A stretch of 64,000 nucleotides of DNA from an uncultured Oscillospiraceae bacterium (GTDB lineage Bacteria; Bacillota; Clostridia; Oscillospirales; Oscillospiraceae): NCBI GenBank assembly GCA_947169975.1, contig CAMVRT010000001.1, positions 1 through 64,000 on the forward strand. Direction: 5' to 3'. This document shows, in pieces, positions 15,101 to 22,789 of this stretch (positions are counted from its first letter, which is position 1; each line of letters opens with the position of its first letter). The translations under genes and the position numbers were made by a program. The notes beneath the pieces were generated by a model. The model did no database searches, was not told where the DNA came from, and was given only the letters and a program-made list of their open reading frames with translations.

Positions 15101-15843
15101 AGCGTGGGGGGCTCGCCGGGACGCAGCTTGCGGTAGATCTCCAGCATGGCGTCCTCGTAGGTCTTGCAGGTGTCCTTCTCCAACGTCACCACGATGCGGG
15201 GATCATCACCGAAGCGCTCCAGGATCTCCGCGTCGGTCTTGAGGCCGAGAGCGCGGATCAGGCAGGTGATGGGCAGCTTGCGGTTCTTGTCGATACGGAC
15301 CCAGAACACCTCGCTGGTGTCGGTCTCATACTCCAGCCACGCGCCGCGGTAGGGGATCACCGTGGAGGTCAGCAGAGGCAGGTCGGTCTTCAGATCGATC
15401 TCCTTGCCGTAGTAGATGCCGGGGCTGCGGACGATCTGGGAGACCACCACGCGCTCGGCGCCGTTGATGACGAAGGTGCCGGACTGGGTCATCAGGGGGA
15501 AATCTCCCATGAAGATCTCCTGCTCCTTGATCTCGCCGGTCTCCTTGTTGTGCAGGCGCACGCTCACCTTCATGGGAGCGGCGTACGTAGCGTCACGGGC
15601 CTTGCACTCCTCCACGGAGTACTTGGGCGGCTCGTTCATGCTGTAGTCAATGAAGCTCAGCTCCAGGTTTCCGGCGTAGTCCGCAATCGCGTCCACGTCC
15701 CGGAACACCTCGTGGAGACCGGTCTCCAGAAACCACTGATAGGATTTCTTCTGGATCTCCAGCAGGTTGGGCATCGCCATGACTTCTTCGTGCCGGGCAA
15801 AGTTCTTGCGCAGTGTCTTGCCGTAGTACTTGTCCTTGGCCAT
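12163..15843 (-). CDS. rpoB: DNA-directed RNA polymerase subunit beta
   Basis: [42 protein letters not shown]...; full-length beta (start set at internal ATG, ORF track start 15849). Confidence 0.98.
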   Translation of the reverse strand: MAKDKYYGKTLRKNFARHEEVMAMPNLLEIQKKSYQWFLETGLHEVFRDVDAIADYAGNLELSFIDYSMNEPPKYSVEECKARDATYAAPMKVSVRLHNKETGEIKEQEIFMGDFPLMTQSGTFVINGAERVVVSQIVRSPGIYYGKEIDLKTDLPLLTSTVIPYRGAWLEYETDTSEVFWVRIDKNRKLPITCLIRALGLKTDAEILERFGDDPRIVVTLEKDTCKTYEDAMLEIYRKLRPGEPPTLDTATTLLQNLFFDPRRYDLSIVGRYKFNKKLTLWQRARNQKLAMPVADPATGEILFEEGHVLTGEECMQLDDIGVSEIMVQLESGATVKIFTNRMCSMRHYVDFDPVKECGIKERVRYDVLQELLSQYEGEELIEQCKLHADDLVPKHIIVDDILASINYMNSLAHNLANKDDIDHLGNRRLRCVGELLQNQFRIGFSRMERVIRERMTIQDLDIVTPQSLINIRPVTAAIKEFFGSSPLSQFMDQTNPLAELTHKRRLSALGPGGLSRERANMEVRDVHYSHYGRMCPIETPEGPNIGLISYLATYARVNEYGFIEAPFRAVDHKTCHVSDEITYMTADVEDEFVVGQAAEPVDENGCLTNKRITCRHRDEIVEVEREYVDYIDVSPRMMVSIATAMIPFLPNDDANRALMGANMQRQAVPLLKPEAPIVGTGMEHKICLDSEVAVLAEGDGVVTRVDATNVSVRYDSGETKDYKLIKFLRSNHGTCINQRPIVAVGERVHGGADPTVLADGPATDQGEIALGRNILVGFMTWEGYNYEDAVLLNERLVKEDVYTSIHIEEYETDARDTKLGPEEITRDIPNVGEDALKDLDERGIIRVGAEVHAGDILVGKVTPKGETDLTAEERLLRAIFGEKAREVRDTSLKVPHGESGIVVDARVFTRENGDELGPGVNQVVRVYIAQRRKIQVGDKMAGRHGNKGVVSRVLPQEDMPFLPDGTPLDIVLNPLGVPSRMNIGQVLEVHLGYAAKTLGWKVATPIFDGATDKDIAEALAQAGLNPEGKSWLYDGRTGERFDNPVTVGYVYFLKLHHLVDDKIHARSTGPYSLVTQQPLGGKAQFGGQRFGEMEVWALEAYGASYTLQEILTVKSDDVTGRVRTYEAIVKGHNVPAPGVPESFKVLVKELQSLCLDIQVLDEEGNQIELKDDEDALDTFNLARMDAENERQDRYADEDELADAGYGLVDDAEVEASYAGGEDDEF

Positions 15844-16136
15844 CTTCAATCCTCACGCCTTTCTTTTCGCATTTACCGGGCAGAAAGCCCTCCGTTCGCC
15901 ACTTTTCCCTTAAAATGATACGCACGGCATTGTTGGAACTTTTGCAGCATTCCCTCTTGCTTTCTGCCGGGGAAGGTGCTATCATATGGACAGTTAAAAG
16001 GGGCTACAGGCCCACTATCCGAACATAGACAGCTCATTTTACCAGTATCCTCTTGATTTGTCAAGGGGATCTTTCGTTTTTTATGGGGAAAAAGTAAAAA
16101 GGTTTTCCCCCCGGGATCTTTGAGGGTGCTCCTCGC

Positions 16137-16215
16137 CAAGGGCTTCCCCCTTGGGGGGAAGCTGTCAGCGAAGGCGTAAGCCGACGGTGACTGATGAGGG
16201 GGGAGCCTGCCCCAA
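16137..16215. repeat. Intergenic palindromic repeat of the '...GGGGGAAGCTGTCAGCGAAGG..TGACTGATGAGGGG' type
   Basis: GGCTTCCCCCttggGGGGAAGCTGTCAGCGAAGGCGTAAGCCGACGGTGACTGATGAGGGGGGAGCC; resembles dispersed repeats I recall from Oscillospiraceae genomes. Confidence 0.5.
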
Positions 16216-16222
16216 ACAAACC

Positions 16223-16259
16223 ACCGCCCCGCCGGATTACCCGGCGAGGCGGCGTTTTT
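16223..16259 (-). terminator. Hairpin terminator downstream of carboxylesterase gene
   Basis: CCGCCCCGCCGG-atta-CCCGGCGAGGCGG with flanking T tract. Confidence 0.6.
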
Positions 16260-16270
16260 GCTTATCGTAT

Positions 16271-16350
16271 TGTCATTCCCGGGAGGATGCGTCAGCATCC
16301 GACGTGGGAATCCGTTTCTCCGGTGACGACAGCCGGGGATTGCCGCAGGA
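16271..16350. repeat. Partial copy of a second dispersed intergenic repeat (TGTCATTCCCGGGAGG..CGACGTGGGAATCCGTTTCTCCGGTGACGAC)
   Basis: Arrangement resembles 'GTCATTGCGAGG...CGTGGCAATCCGTTCTCC' type repeats. Confidence 0.45.
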
Positions 16351-16361
16351 CGGTCCGATCA

Positions 16362-18119
16362 TCAGTCCTCCCAGCCCTGCATTTTGTCCAGGATGGCGTA
16401 AAGCTTCACGTACCGCTCCTCCGTCGGACCGACGCGGGTGCCCAGCTCGAAAACGGTGCCGGGATCCGTCACCGCCTCCCAGCGGGGCAGCTCGCCGCCG
16501 TTGGGATCGCCGGTGGCGATGAAGTTGCGGAAATAGGCGTGCATGGTCTCCCCCAGCGCCCGGTCGCTGTCGTCATACAGCTTCGACCCCGCCGGGATAT
16601 TGCCGTAGAAATACACCTCTTCCCCGCCGTGGTTGGCGCCCAGACGCCTGTTGTCCTTGGTGAAGTAATACTCGTAGACGGGGATATCATTGGCCAGCGC
16701 CTGCCGCGTCCAGCAGTAGTGGCCGTGGTTGAAGAAGATGCAGGAGTAGATGTCGATCCAGTTGGCCTTGGCCTCCGCGTTGGTGGCCGCGGGGTAGAGA
16801 GCCAGCACCTCGTCGGCGTATTCACCGAAGTAGCCGCGCACCTTCTGTTCGTAGTTCTTCAGATTGGCATGGTCGAAGATGATGAACAGGGCGCTCTCCG
16901 TGGCGTTGTAGCCGTGGAAGACGGCCTCCTCGTTGTGGATGCCCTTGCGGTAGGACTCGTAGGGCGACTGGGTGAGCACGTAGCCGTCCACGGTGATGTG
17001 GTGGTTCTGATTGGTGGCAGCCACCAGCTTGTCGGCGGGAACGGCCCGCAGATCCGCCACGGTGGCAGCGCCGAACTGCTCCTTCGTCTTTGCGCCGGTG
17101 GCATATGCCTCCTCCAGCGTGCGGTAGGAGTGGGCGGGCTGTGGCGCGGTGGTGGTGCTGCTCTCGCCGATGGCCCGGCGGAACAGTCCCTTCGCCAGCG
17201 GTGAGGTGCACAATGCGGTGACGCAGGCGCTGCCGGCTGACTCGCCGGCGATGGTCACGTTGTCCGGATCGCCGCCGAATGCCGCGATGTTGCGACGCAC
17301 CCACTCCAGCGCCTTGATCTGGTCCAGCAATCCGTAGTTGCCGGTGGTGCCGTTGGGGGACTCCGCCGCCAGCTCCGGGTCGGCGTAGAAGCCGAACACG
17401 CCCAGCCGGTAGCCCATATTCACCACGATGACGCCGTCACGGGCCAGACCCATGCCGCTGTAATCCTCGTACCAGGGCTGACCGGTCATCAGGGAGCCGC
17501 CGTGGATATACACCAGCACCGGGGCGTCCTTGATCTCCCCCGCCGGCTTCCAGATATTGAGATAGAGGGAGTCCTCGCTCATCATATCCCGGAAGTTGTC
17601 CTCGGTGGTGATCTTGTAGTCGTGGTAGCCGATGATGGCTGCCAGCGAGTTGTAGATGGCGCCGTTGCTGGGCTGCATGCTCATGGGGGCAAAGTGATCC
17701 GCCGCCAGCACGCCCTCCCAGGGTTCGGGATCCTGGGGCTCCCGCCAGCGCAGCTCTCCCACCGGGGGCTTGGCGTAGGGAATGCCGGCGTAGACCTCCA
17801 CGGCCCCATCCGCCGACACCAGGCCGGTGAGCTGCCCCTGCTCCACGGTGACGATCTCCGTCACAGCGGGGTTCTTCCCCTCCACCGCCGGGCGCAGCCG
17901 GTACGGTCCCTGGGTGAACACCACCACCGCCGCCAGCACGGCAACGAGGCCGATCCAGCCCGCGGCACGAAGCAGCCAGGACTTGTCCAGCAGCACGAAC
18001 TTGCGCAGGAAGAAGAAGCCTACCAGCACGATAATCGCCAGTGCCCAGCCCCACAGGCTGTTCTTGTTGAATTCCAGCAGCGTCAGAAAAATGATGCCGA
18101 GCAAGATGATGCCAATCAT
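16362..18119 (-). CDS. Type-B carboxylesterase with N-terminal multi-TM segment
   Basis: VYIHGGSLMTG, TIAGESAGSACV (nucleophile elbow), SEDSLYLNIW; about 3 hydrophobic helices precede the hydrolase domain. Confidence 0.85.
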   Translation of the reverse strand: MIGIILLGIIFLTLLEFNKNSLWGWALAIIVLVGFFFLRKFVLLDKSWLLRAAGWIGLVAVLAAVVVFTQGPYRLRPAVEGKNPAVTEIVTVEQGQLTGLVSADGAVEVYAGIPYAKPPVGELRWREPQDPEPWEGVLAADHFAPMSMQPSNGAIYNSLAAIIGYHDYKITTEDNFRDMMSEDSLYLNIWKPAGEIKDAPVLVYIHGGSLMTGQPWYEDYSGMGLARDGVIVVNMGYRLGVFGFYADPELAAESPNGTTGNYGLLDQIKALEWVRRNIAAFGGDPDNVTIAGESAGSACVTALCTSPLAKGLFRRAIGESSTTTAPQPAHSYRTLEEAYATGAKTKEQFGAATVADLRAVPADKLVAATNQNHHITVDGYVLTQSPYESYRKGIHNEEAVFHGYNATESALFIIFDHANLKNYEQKVRGYFGEYADEVLALYPAATNAEAKANWIDIYSCIFFNHGHYCWTRQALANDIPVYEYYFTKDNRRLGANHGGEEVYFYGNIPAGSKLYDDSDRALGETMHAYFRNFIATGDPNGGELPRWEAVTDPGTVFELGTRVGPTEERYVKLYAILDKMQGWED

Positions 18120-18153
18120 TATGTAAACCTCCCGGTTGTAGTTTCCCGTCCCT

Positions 18154-18465
18154 TTACAGTGCCTGATTCTCCAACGCTTTGGTGATGACCTTCAGCATAC
18201 GGACGGCAAGGTCGTGGTTGTCGGTGATGAGGTCGTACACCGCATCCTCCGACAGCACGCCCCGCTTCAGGTCGGCGGGCAGCCTGCCGGCCTCGTCGGC
18301 CTCATAGTCCTTCATCCATTGGGTGCTGCCGTAGTAGTCGCTGAGCTTCTTGTAGTCCTTCTGAGCGGCCTCGTATGCGGCAAATGCCTCCGCCAGCGCG
18401 TCCACCGCCTTGCGTGACACGTCCAGGCACCGCTCCATCTCTTCAATTCGCCGGATCCGATTCAT
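18154..18465 (-). CDS. DUF4298-like small protein
   Basis: MNRIRRIEEMERCLDVSRKAVDALAEAF...LSDYYGSTQWMKDYEADEAGRLPADLKRGVLSEDAVYDLI. Confidence 0.65.
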   Translation of the reverse strand: MNRIRRIEEMERCLDVSRKAVDALAEAFAAYEAAQKDYKKLSDYYGSTQWMKDYEADEAGRLPADLKRGVLSEDAVYDLITDNHDLAVRMLKVITKALENQAL

Positions 18466-18483
18466 GGTTGTCCTCCTCCTGTC

Positions 18484-19329
18484 TCAACGCAGGATCTCGT
18501 CAATAGTGGACACCGTGCTGAACGAGCCCTTGTTCTTGTTGATGATTTCCTTAAGCTTCTGCAATTCAAAGTAGTTTACATAACAAATCAGTGTTTTGTT
18601 CTCTCCGGCGATGGCGCCGTAGGAGTTCATCATGGTACAGGTTTTGTTCATCTTCGTCTTGAGATCCCGGATGATGTCGTCGGGCTTTTTGGTGATAATG
18701 GTCACCTGCTTGATGGCCTCGAAACGGTCGGTAAAATGGTTGATGATGGTCGTAGCCACCACGTAGACCAGAAGGCTCATCAGCGCGGCATTGCGGTTGA
18801 TGAGGATGAAGGCCGCCATATACACACAGGCGTTGAAGGCCACCAGAATGGACGTCATGCTGAAGTTCTTGCCGGTACGGTCTGAGATTTTTTTGATGAC
18901 GATATTGGCAAATATCTCCGAGCCGTCGATACAGCCGCCGTAGCGAAGGATCAGGGCAAGGCCCGCGCCCAGGATCGCGCCGCCGAAGGCCACCGCCAAA
19001 AAATGCTCCGTATTCAGCTCGAAGGGTACCTTCTCAAAGATCTCCAGGCCGACGGTGTACACAGCACTTCCCACCAGGGCCTTGATGCCGAACTTCCGGC
19101 CCAGAATCACCGCGCCGGCCACCAGGAACGGGAGAAAGACCACTGCCACGCACAGCGACAGGTTAAATCCCGTCACCTTGCTGATGATGATGGCGATACC
19201 GGCCGTGCCGTAGTCGATGGCGTCGTTGGGCAGCAGAATGCACACAACAGAGAAGCTGGCCATCAGCGCGCCCAGCACGATCATGATATACGCGAATACC
19301 TCTCCGAGCTTTTTATTGATTTTCCGCAT
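18484..19329 (-). CDS. YitT family membrane protein (DUF161 plus DUF2179)
   Basis: Multi-TM N-terminus, GGAILGAGLALILRYGGCIDGSEI, C-terminal ITKKPDDIIRDLKTKMNKTCTMMNSYGAIAGENKTLICYV. Confidence 0.85.
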   Translation of the reverse strand: MRKINKKLGEVFAYIMIVLGALMASFSVVCILLPNDAIDYGTAGIAIIISKVTGFNLSLCVAVVFLPFLVAGAVILGRKFGIKALVGSAVYTVGLEIFEKVPFELNTEHFLAVAFGGAILGAGLALILRYGGCIDGSEIFANIVIKKISDRTGKNFSMTSILVAFNACVYMAAFILINRNAALMSLLVYVVATTIINHFTDRFEAIKQVTIITKKPDDIIRDLKTKMNKTCTMMNSYGAIAGENKTLICYVNYFELQKLKEIINKNKGSFSTVSTIDEILR

Positions 19330-19371
19330 GACAATTTCTCCTGATCTGAATTTGTTTTCTTGTTTCGCCGG

Positions 19372-20331
19372 TCATTCAAAGGCCAGCAGATTCCCCAGCG
19401 GGATGGAAAAGCCCAACGACCGGTACATTTCCATGTCGCAGTCGGCGCAGCCCACCGTCAGCGAGCTGACGCCGCTCTCGCGGTACGCAAACCGTACCAG
19501 CGACCGCGCAACGCCCTGATGCCGGTATTCCGGGCGAATATAGAAGTCTTCAAACACGCCGCCGGGGGCATAGTCAAACGTGGAAAAGCCCACCGTCACC
19601 GAGCAGCAGCCCACAAGCTGCCCTCCGTCCCAGGCACCATAGAACCGGATCTGTCCGGCCTCTATGGCCCTCGTCAGCCGCTCCCGTTCCTGTCCGCCGG
19701 GCTCATCCTCCCCAATCTCCGCCTTGTAGGCCTTCTGCAGCTCCCACAGCGGATCGATCTCCTCGGGCATGATCCTGCGATATGACGTGACGGTCTCCCG
19801 CCACTGCGCTCTCGTCAGCAGATTGGCGTGGCCCTTTCGCGTCTGGCCCATCTGAGGAACCGGAACATTGTCCGTCACCCACTGATGCCGGAAGCCCAGC
19901 TTCTCCTGTACGCGCTTCGATTTCTCGTTGCCGTCAAAGTAGCCGCACCAGACCCGCTCGAGCTTCAAGTCCGCAAAGGCGTGGCGCAGAACCTCCCGCG
20001 CCGCCTCCGGCACGATTCCCCGCCCCCACCAGGGGACGCCCAGCCAGTAGCCCAGCTCGGCCTCGTCATCCTTTTCGGCCAGATCGCTGTGGAAGTGCAG
20101 GCTGATGCTGCCGATGGGCAGGCCGGTCTCCTTCCACACAATGGCGTAGGTCTCCGGCACCGCCAGGATATCCCGGATCACCTGCCTGGTCTGATCCGCG
20201 CCGGTGTGGGGCGGCCAGCCGCACATCGGCCCCACGCGGGGATCTCTGGCGTATCGATAGCACTCCTCCGCGTCCGATTCCTCCCACGGGCGGAGGATCA
20301 GCCGCTTCGTCTCAAAAGTCATATTATTCAT
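19372..20331 (-). CDS. Tandem GNAT acetyltransferase (two fused GNAT domains)
   Basis: N-half: ETKRLILRPWEESDAEECYRYARDP..GYWLGVPWWGRGIVPEAAREVLRHAF; C-half: VFEDFYIRPEYRHQGVARSLVRFAYRE; alternative ATG at 20322. Confidence 0.8.
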   Translation of the reverse strand: MNNMTFETKRLILRPWEESDAEECYRYARDPRVGPMCGWPPHTGADQTRQVIRDILAVPETYAIVWKETGLPIGSISLHFHSDLAEKDDEAELGYWLGVPWWGRGIVPEAAREVLRHAFADLKLERVWCGYFDGNEKSKRVQEKLGFRHQWVTDNVPVPQMGQTRKGHANLLTRAQWRETVTSYRRIMPEEIDPLWELQKAYKAEIGEDEPGGQERERLTRAIEAGQIRFYGAWDGGQLVGCCSVTVGFSTFDYAPGGVFEDFYIRPEYRHQGVARSLVRFAYRESGVSSLTVGCADCDMEMYRSLGFSIPLGNLLAFE

Positions 20332-20390
20332 TCCTCGTCAGCAGTACCACGCTCTCAACAGGATGTCCAAGAAGGAACATGTCGAAACTG
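20324..20390 (-). pseudogene. RlmD/RumA C-terminal remnant (tail E)
   Basis: Minus frame reads SFDMFLLGHPVESVVLLTRNE*, matching the C-terminal style of RumA-family enzymes. Confidence 0.65.
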
Positions 20391-20395
20391 AGAAC

Positions 20396-20947
20396 CTATA
20401 GATCAAAGGTCTCTTTAATTAACCCTGCTACTTCGTCAGGTTCTTTATCTGAATTGTCAATTCTGAAATAGTTGTTGAAAGTAATCTCGCCTTCATAGCT
20501 AACACACCTGTGGTTTAGATCATCATTGATCAAACGTTGATTTGAAATTTCTTTGTTTCTTTTAGAAGCCTTGTTTTTCAGCCTGTTCTCAGAAACATTT
20601 CTCTTTAGTCTGATCTCTTGCGGAGCTATCAGTTCAACATAATAGAACTCTGTTCCGTATGGCTTAAATATCTCTTTGACATGCTCCAGGTACTCCCATT
20701 CCGAAGGCAGATCAAAATCCATCATCAATGTAAAAATCATCCCATAGTTATCGGAAGCGGCAAAGTTTTTGAAAATAACGTCGCGTATTTCTGAGATGGT
20801 CTTCCCGTCATATCTGCCGAATATCTCGATCACTGGTTCGATAGTCATGTGGTTGTGAAAGAGCCTCAGGTCTGTGATTTTCATCAGTTCCTGGCCAACT
20901 GTCATTTTCCCAACGGCGGCATCACCAATCACAAACACCAGTTTCAT
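20396..20947 (-). CDS. P-loop NTPase / nucleotide kinase-like protein (cassette cargo)
   Basis: MKLVFVIGDAAVGKMTVGQELMKITDLRLFHNHMTIEPVIEIFG; Walker A-like GDAAVGKM. Confidence 0.7.
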   Translation of the reverse strand: MKLVFVIGDAAVGKMTVGQELMKITDLRLFHNHMTIEPVIEIFGRYDGKTISEIRDVIFKNFAASDNYGMIFTLMMDFDLPSEWEYLEHVKEIFKPYGTEFYYVELIAPQEIRLKRNVSENRLKNKASKRNKEISNQRLINDDLNHRCVSYEGEITFNNYFRIDNSDKEPDEVAGLIKETFDL

Positions 20948-20977
20948 AAATCACCTCCACAAAAACGATCTGATATT

Positions 20978-21085
20978 TCATTTCATACTGTTCAGATAAT
21001 CCGCATTCTTTGGTTCGTGGGGCACTGAAATATAATCCTTCTTCTGGTGGTACAAGCAGCATACCGTCTCCACGTTCCTTGGGAC
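20978..21085 (-). pseudogene. RlmD/RumA C-terminal remnant (tail D)
   Basis: Minus frame reads VPRNVETVCCLYHQKKDYISVPHEPKNADYLNSMK*. Confidence 0.7.
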
Positions 21086-21190
21086 AACAGCGTGAATAAA
21101 ACGGCGTCTATTTACGCTGATTGCTCGTCCGCCCTTGTAGAGCAGTTCCCGCTTTCCAAAACGGTCGAGGCAACAGTGTAGATATTGTTG
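21060..21190 (-). repeat. Cassette-boundary core repeat, copy 1
   Basis: ccgtctccacgttccttgggacaaCAGCGTGAATAaaacggcgtcTATTTACGCTGattgctcgtccgcccttgtagagcagttcccgctttccaaaacggtcgaggcaacagtgtagatattgttgcc. Confidence 0.85.
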
Positions 21191-21215
21191 CCAAATCAGT
21201 TCGATCTTGAGAACA

Positions 21216-21623
21216 CTAGATATTCAAGCAATACAAAATGTTCTCTTGCAAATCGGCAAGAAGCGTTGGCAGATTCGTTTCGCCAAGGTTTATCTTAATC
21301 TCTTTTTTATTCTGTTTTCCTGTCCATGTTTTACAGATATTGATTTGCTTCGCACCCGGAAGAGCAGAAAGTTCCGTAATCAGATTACTTAACTCTATAA
21401 TTGTGGGGTCCGTGGGATCATGCTTGCCAACCGGACTGTCACAATCGCAAATCCAATCGGTAATACGAAAGTCATCTTGGACAAATTCTGCAGCGGCTCT
21501 TACCGCACTCTTTATGTCATGCTTTGTGCCAAGCGAGATTTTCAAGCCGTATTTATTCTTGACGTCGACATATTCCGATTCGGAAACGTCTCCGTATAAT
21601 GATCCGTACAAGAAGTAACACAT
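21216..21623 (-). CDS. Hypothetical protein (cassette cargo)
   Basis: MCYFLYGSLYGDVSESEYVDVKNKYGLKISLG...; GGAGG RBS supports start at 21623 rather than the GTG at 21695. Confidence 0.6.
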   Translation of the reverse strand: MCYFLYGSLYGDVSESEYVDVKNKYGLKISLGTKHDIKSAVRAAAEFVQDDFRITDWICDCDSPVGKHDPTDPTIIELSNLITELSALPGAKQINICKTWTGKQNKKEIKINLGETNLPTLLADLQENILYCLNI

Positions 21624-21696
21624 ACTTTTTTCCTCCAATTGTTTCGACGTCACTCGGTTCTTTGCTTTTTCTATCCGATCATTCAATCTGTACACT

Positions 21697-21735
21697 CTAC
21701 TCGGCTCGAGCCATCAATACGACTGATTCCACATG
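21697..21735 (-). pseudogene. RlmD/RumA C-terminal remnant (tail C)
   Basis: Minus frame reads HVESVVLMARAE*. Confidence 0.65.
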
Positions 21736-21847
21736 GTTTGAGACAACAGCGTGAATAAATCGGTGTTAATTTACGCTGATTGCTCGTCCGCCCTTGTGGA
21801 GCAGTTCTGAATCGAAGAACCGATCGAGACAATAGCTTTGATATTAA
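21720..21847 (-). repeat. Cassette-boundary core repeat, copy 2
   Basis: gactgattccacatggtttgagacaaCAGCGTGAATAaatcggtgttaATTTACGCTGattgctcgtccgcccttgtggagcagttc...cgatcgagacaatagctttgatatt. Confidence 0.85.
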
Positions 21848-21858
21848 TCATGACATGA

Positions 21859-22611
21859 TCAAGCTATCTGACCTTTTATCATTTCGACTATTTCATCACG
21901 GTTCAATGGGTTTCTTCTACTGGATATGCGTCTGGGATGATAAGTCCAGAACACAGGGATGCCAAATCCCGTAATTTCAGTAATATCAACGCATCCGTTT
22001 TGATACGATAATCCCGCTTCTTTAAGCGATCCTTCTTTAAGATTCATCGCCGATTCCATAGTAACAGTATAATTCGGACCGGTGATAAAAACAATTGCGT
22101 TTGGTTTTGTGATCTCAACTTCTGTTTGAAATAGCGTTTTATTTAAATCAGGCAGAATACAGTTCAGCTTTATTTCTGTTTCTTCCGTCAATCCCATTGT
22201 TTTTCCTTCAACAAATCTTTGTGCTTTATCAATGTTGTTCCAAGAAGGAACAATATCTTCTTTACTGAATTGTTTGAAAAAACTCCAAAAAGGAGAACTG
22301 TTTCGGCGTCCGAACTGTTCCCTCAGAATTTGATCATTAGAATAACGCAACTGATAGTTCAGGTAATCTATCGCCCATTGTCGAGTATCCTCTATACTCC
22401 AATCAGGCTTATATCCTGACCATCCGCGTGTTTCCTGCCCAACAATCATTATCCTTTTTTCAGAACGAAAATATGTTTCAGAAACACCCAGAAAAAACGG
22501 GTAAGAAATATATGCGTTTGGATTATCCCTTACATATGGATCGAAAACCGTTTGAAACCATATTCTTTGATAAGCGTTTAGTTCTTCATTCACTTTGCTT
22601 TGCTCCCTCAA
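21859..22611 (-). CDS. Hypothetical protein, possibly UDG-superfamily fold (cassette cargo)
   Basis: KRIMIVGQETRGW and PVFWTYHPRR resemble the two active-site loops of UDG-like proteins; 250 aa. Confidence 0.5.
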   Translation of the reverse strand: MREQSKVNEELNAYQRIWFQTVFDPYVRDNPNAYISYPFFLGVSETYFRSEKRIMIVGQETRGWSGYKPDWSIEDTRQWAIDYLNYQLRYSNDQILREQFGRRNSSPFWSFFKQFSKEDIVPSWNNIDKAQRFVEGKTMGLTEETEIKLNCILPDLNKTLFQTEVEITKPNAIVFITGPNYTVTMESAMNLKEGSLKEAGLSYQNGCVDITEITGFGIPVFWTYHPRRISSRRNPLNRDEIVEMIKGQIA

Positions 22612-22636
22612 AAGTGTAAGTCTTCAAAACTAACAA

Positions 22637-22672
22637 TCATCTCGTAATCAACACCGCCGTCTCCACATGCCT
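22637..22672 (-). pseudogene. RlmD/RumA C-terminal remnant (tail B)
   Basis: Minus frame reads VPRHVETAVLITR*. Confidence 0.65.
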
Positions 22673-22785
22673 TGGGACAATAGCGTGAATAAAACGGTGT
22701 CTATTTACGCTGATTGCTCGTCCTCCCTCGTAGAGCAGTTCCCGCTCTCTGAAACGGTCGAGTGGGCAGCGTAAATATTGCTTTT
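22655..22785 (-). repeat. Cassette-boundary core repeat, copy 3
   Basis: gccgtctccacatgccttgggacaaTAGCGTGAATAaaacggtgtcTATTTACGCTGattgctcgtcctccctcgtagagcagttcccgctctctgaaacggtcgagtgggCAGCGTAAATAttg. Confidence 0.85.
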
Positions 22786-22789
22786 GAGT

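Noticed and set aside
21060-22785. CRISPR array interpretation of the three ~125-bp repeats
   Set aside because: Repeats are too long and separated by ~530 and ~800 bp containing whole genes, and there are no short unique spacers or cas genes.
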